The notes below the pieces were generated by a model. It was not told where the DNA came from, did not search any database, and saw only the letters and a program-made list of their open reading frames with translations. This document shows, piece by piece, positions 20,829-23,428 of a DNA stretch of 23,428 nucleotides. Source of the stretch: Irineochytrium annulatum (Eukaryota > Chytridiomycota > Chytridiomycetes > Chytridiales > Chytridiaceae); NCBI GenBank assembly GCA_027600665.1, contig JADGJL010000377.1:1-23428 (forward strand), in the 5' to 3' direction. Within the stretch, counting starts at the first letter, position 1. Every line of letters begins with the position of its first letter. Both the position numbers and the translations under genes were made by a program.

Positions 20829-23428
20829 ATGGCCAACGTGACGGCCAACTCCAACCGCAGGGATTCGCACGTCGTCGAGATTGGAGGCGTGCCTCTGAGT
20901 CTCCAGGCCCTCGTGGCCAACTACGTTCGCGTACTTTGCGCTGACGCCGAGAGGTCCGCCCTGGCCATTGAGAAAATCAAGTCTGGCGCGCCGTATGTCG
21001 AGTTCGGATACGGTGCGATGGCCATGATCGATGTCAGCGGCTACTCGGCCCTGACCTCTGCCTTGTCAAGCATGGGCAAGATAGCTTCAGAGGTGATCAC
21101 AGACGCCATCGGGGGATACCTGAGCAAGCTGACCGAGGTCGTCTACCTTTATGGAGGTTAGTTCAGTGGTCGGTGCCCTCGGTTGCCTAATCCTAACGTG
21201 CTTCAAAAAGGCGATATCATCAAGTTCCTCGGCGACGCCGTCCTCATCTTCTTCGCAATCGCGGACCAGGACCGCTTCCCCGGCGACGAGGAGGCCACGC
21301 ACGCAAACGCCGTTCGCCGCGCGACGCTCTGTTGCCTCCACGTCATGTCACGGTACCCCTTCATCGACATCGAGTCACCCACCGAGGTCCGCACGCGTGA
21401 GCCCTCCGCCACGCCCACCGAGTCGACGTACAACACGCGGAACAGGGCTTCCTTCTCCAGCAAGGGCGCGCCACAAGCTACGCCGCCGAAGACACATCGC
21501 CTGACGCTGCATGTGGCGGTCACGGCGGGGGACGTCGAGCACGTGGTGGTAGGTAGCCCCGAAAGAATGGACTACTTCATCCAAGGCTTGTGCTTGGACT
21601 CCCTTGGCGAAGTCGTTGATCATGCCAAGTCCGGCGAGCTGGGTATCTCGGTGAAAGTCTGGGAGGCCTTGAGTGCGCGGTTTGCGTTGGCGCCGTTGGG
21701 GCCTTCGCGGGAATACGCGAACGACGTCGTGTTTGAGCCTAAGCAGCAAGGCCCGCTCTTAAACGCGCTCGCGCGGTCGAAGAGTGCGAACGGCGTCGCC
21801 GTGATGGCGAACGAGATGACCCATGATCGCGACGTGGCCGGCTTTTTAATCGGAGCGGACTTGAGCGGAGGCGCTAAAGTATTGGGAACGCAGCTGGAGA
21901 TGCTGTCGAAGTTTTGCAATCAATCTATTGTTTACAAGATCAACAAGTCAATGGGGCAGAACGAGGGCATGCACAATGATGCGCGAGGTGAGAACGCTGC
22001 TTCCGGTAGGGTTGCTAACTCGTTGCAGAGCTGCTGAAGATCCGCGGCGAATTCCGAACCGTCAGCGTTCTGTTCGCGTCCTTCAAGCCGAAGCTGGATA
22101 CGGCCAAGTCACAAAAGGCCACTGCCTTGATGATGGCCGCTCTTAAAAAGCACGACGGCTTCTTTTGCCAATACTCCGGTATGCTTCCTTGCGCTCTCAA
22201 TGACGCGTTTGTAACACCACCATGCAATAAGTCGATGACAAAGGCCATACCCTCCTCTCCCTCTTCGGCTTGCCCCCTCTCGCGCGCGATCAAGACGCCG
22301 CAAACGCCCTCCGCGCCGGCGTCCAATTTGCCACCTCTATGCTCCGATGCAACCTCGGCGCGGCCCATGTCGCCGTCGCCACGGGCGAGGTCATGTTCGC
22401 CCCGACGGGCACACCTTTCCGCATGGAGGCCAGCTTCCGCGGTGACGTCGTCAACCTCTCCGCGCGGCTTCTCGGGCTCGGCGACCTCGCACCCGCCGGC
22501 TGGGTGCTGTGTGAAGAGGTGGCGAGGGACGCGTGCGTCGGCAACGCGGCCATGAGCCTGCAGGCTTTGGGGGCGCATGCGGTTAAGGGGAAGTCGGCGC
22601 CGATTGAGGTGTTTGGGTTCAGCTTGGAGATGATGAGGGCGATAGATGGCGTAGAGGGCGGGGCGCCGCATGTGGACGGGATCGGGCATCGGGAGGAGCG
22701 GGCGATATTGGTTGAGGCGTTCAACCAGTGGGTCGAGAATGATGTTGGGAGAATTGTGATTATAGAGGCGCCGAGCGGGATGGGGAAGTCGACGCTGCTG
22801 GAAGATGCGAAGAACACGGCGCATATGGCTTTTAGAGACTTCTGGTGCGTAGCGTCGTCACGATATAAAGCTAACGGGATCTTAGCGTTTGTAAGGGCTC
22901 GGAGATTGAAGAAGGGACGCCTTACCTCTCCCTCGGGACTATGATTTCGTTCATTTATCATCAGACGCCGACGGGCAGGTTCAAGCGGATGCCTTCGAAG
23001 CTGTTCGCCTCAAACGGGTCTCTGCCTACCGTGCGCACATATGCGTCCAACAACAACGACCGCAACGTCGACATGGCGGAGTTTGCCGGTTTCCTCAAGC
23101 TGTACGACATCGACCGGGAGCTGGCGCCTTTGCTTCGGCTCGTGCTACCGTTCTTGAAGATTGAGGACACGGAGTCGACGAGGTCGCTGGATGGACAGTC
23201 GCAGAGGAGGATATTGGGACAGCTTGTGAAGAAGATCATAGGCGACTTTATCACGTACCATAAGACCGTCTTCTTCTTTGACGATACTCAGGTGACGATT
23301 CTCATCACCGAAGTTGAAGCCGTGCTAACGTTGTGACAGTGGATTGATAGCGTATCGTTCGATATCATATTCGATATTGTCAACAGCTGCCCGCAGGTGC
23401 GTGGTTATAGCACTTTATTGTTTTACTG
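20829..23428 (+). CDS. Soluble adenylyl cyclase (ADCY10)-like protein, copy 3, N-terminal 777 residues (cut by window edge)
   Basis: Exons: 20829-21156, 21211-21987, 22029-22178, 22232-22844, 22886-23291, 23340-23396; the next intron (GTGCGT) starts at 23397 and runs off the window. All junctions are GT-AG and in phase. C1: MIDVSGYSAL with Asp68, then DIIKFLGDAVL with Lys114 and Asp118. C2: RGDVVNLSARLLG with Asn493 and Arg497, the transition-state pair, and Ser486 where mammalian sAC has the adenine-contacting Thr. NTPase: Walker A APSGMGKS 598-605, Walker B VFFFDDTQWID around 751-761. Of the three copies this is the one predicted from sequence to be a competent cyclase. It is the most diverged copy, has a ~20-residue longer N-terminus and a distinct intron set, and is more GC-rich in its coding sequence. 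The start ATG is the first in frame and is followed by G. Confidence 0.88.

Overview
The window looks like nuclear DNA of a fungus. The genes are split by many short GT-AG introns (mostly 40-70 nt), a copper-pumping P-type ATPase of eukaryotic layout sits at the left edge, and a Ty1/copia LTR retrotransposon occupies the middle. The right two thirds hold relatives of soluble adenylyl cyclase (animal ADCY10 type). To my knowledge Dikarya use a different adenylyl cyclase (Cyr1 type), so an early-diverging zoosporic fungus is a reasonable guess, but this is inference and the species cannot be named from the sequence. I found no RNA genes, CRISPR arrays or bacterial-type operons.

Left (1-2252, minus strand): the N-terminal ~714 residues of a CCC2/ATP7-like Cu(+)-ATPase with one 109-nt intron. 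It has two heavy-metal-associated (HMA) domains with CxxC and one earlier HMA-like fold with no cysteines. The rest of the gene lies outside the window.

Middle (2360-7780, plus strand): a copia element with 214- and 213-nt LTRs that differ at about 9 positions. It appears to have encoded one continuous Gag-Pol. Three lesions now break it: a net -1 shift inside an RNA-recognition motif at the end of Gag, a net -1 deletion between integrase catalytic residues, and a 20-bp tandem duplication after the reverse transcriptase core. The RRM stands where copia Gag normally has a zinc knuckle, which is unusual. The element lies 107 bp from the copper-ATPase start, in the opposite direction, and no target-site duplication is visible.

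Right (8261-23428, plus strand): three head-to-tail genes of one family. Each has two class III cyclase homology domains, then a P-loop STAND/AAA-type NTPase, and (in the two seen to their ends) a long helical C-terminal region. The first (8261-13914) is broken by three frameshifts and a lost splice acceptor. The second (14770-20167) is open throughout when spliced from 14 exons, 1574 residues, close to the 1610 of human ADCY10. The third (from 20829) runs off the right edge. All keep the C1 metal-binding aspartates. Only the third keeps the C2 transition-state Asn-x3-Arg pair; in the first two Asn is Ile. Intron positions differ widely between the copies. A plausible reading is a local cyclase family in which catalysis, regulation and gene structure are diverging, with one copy decaying.
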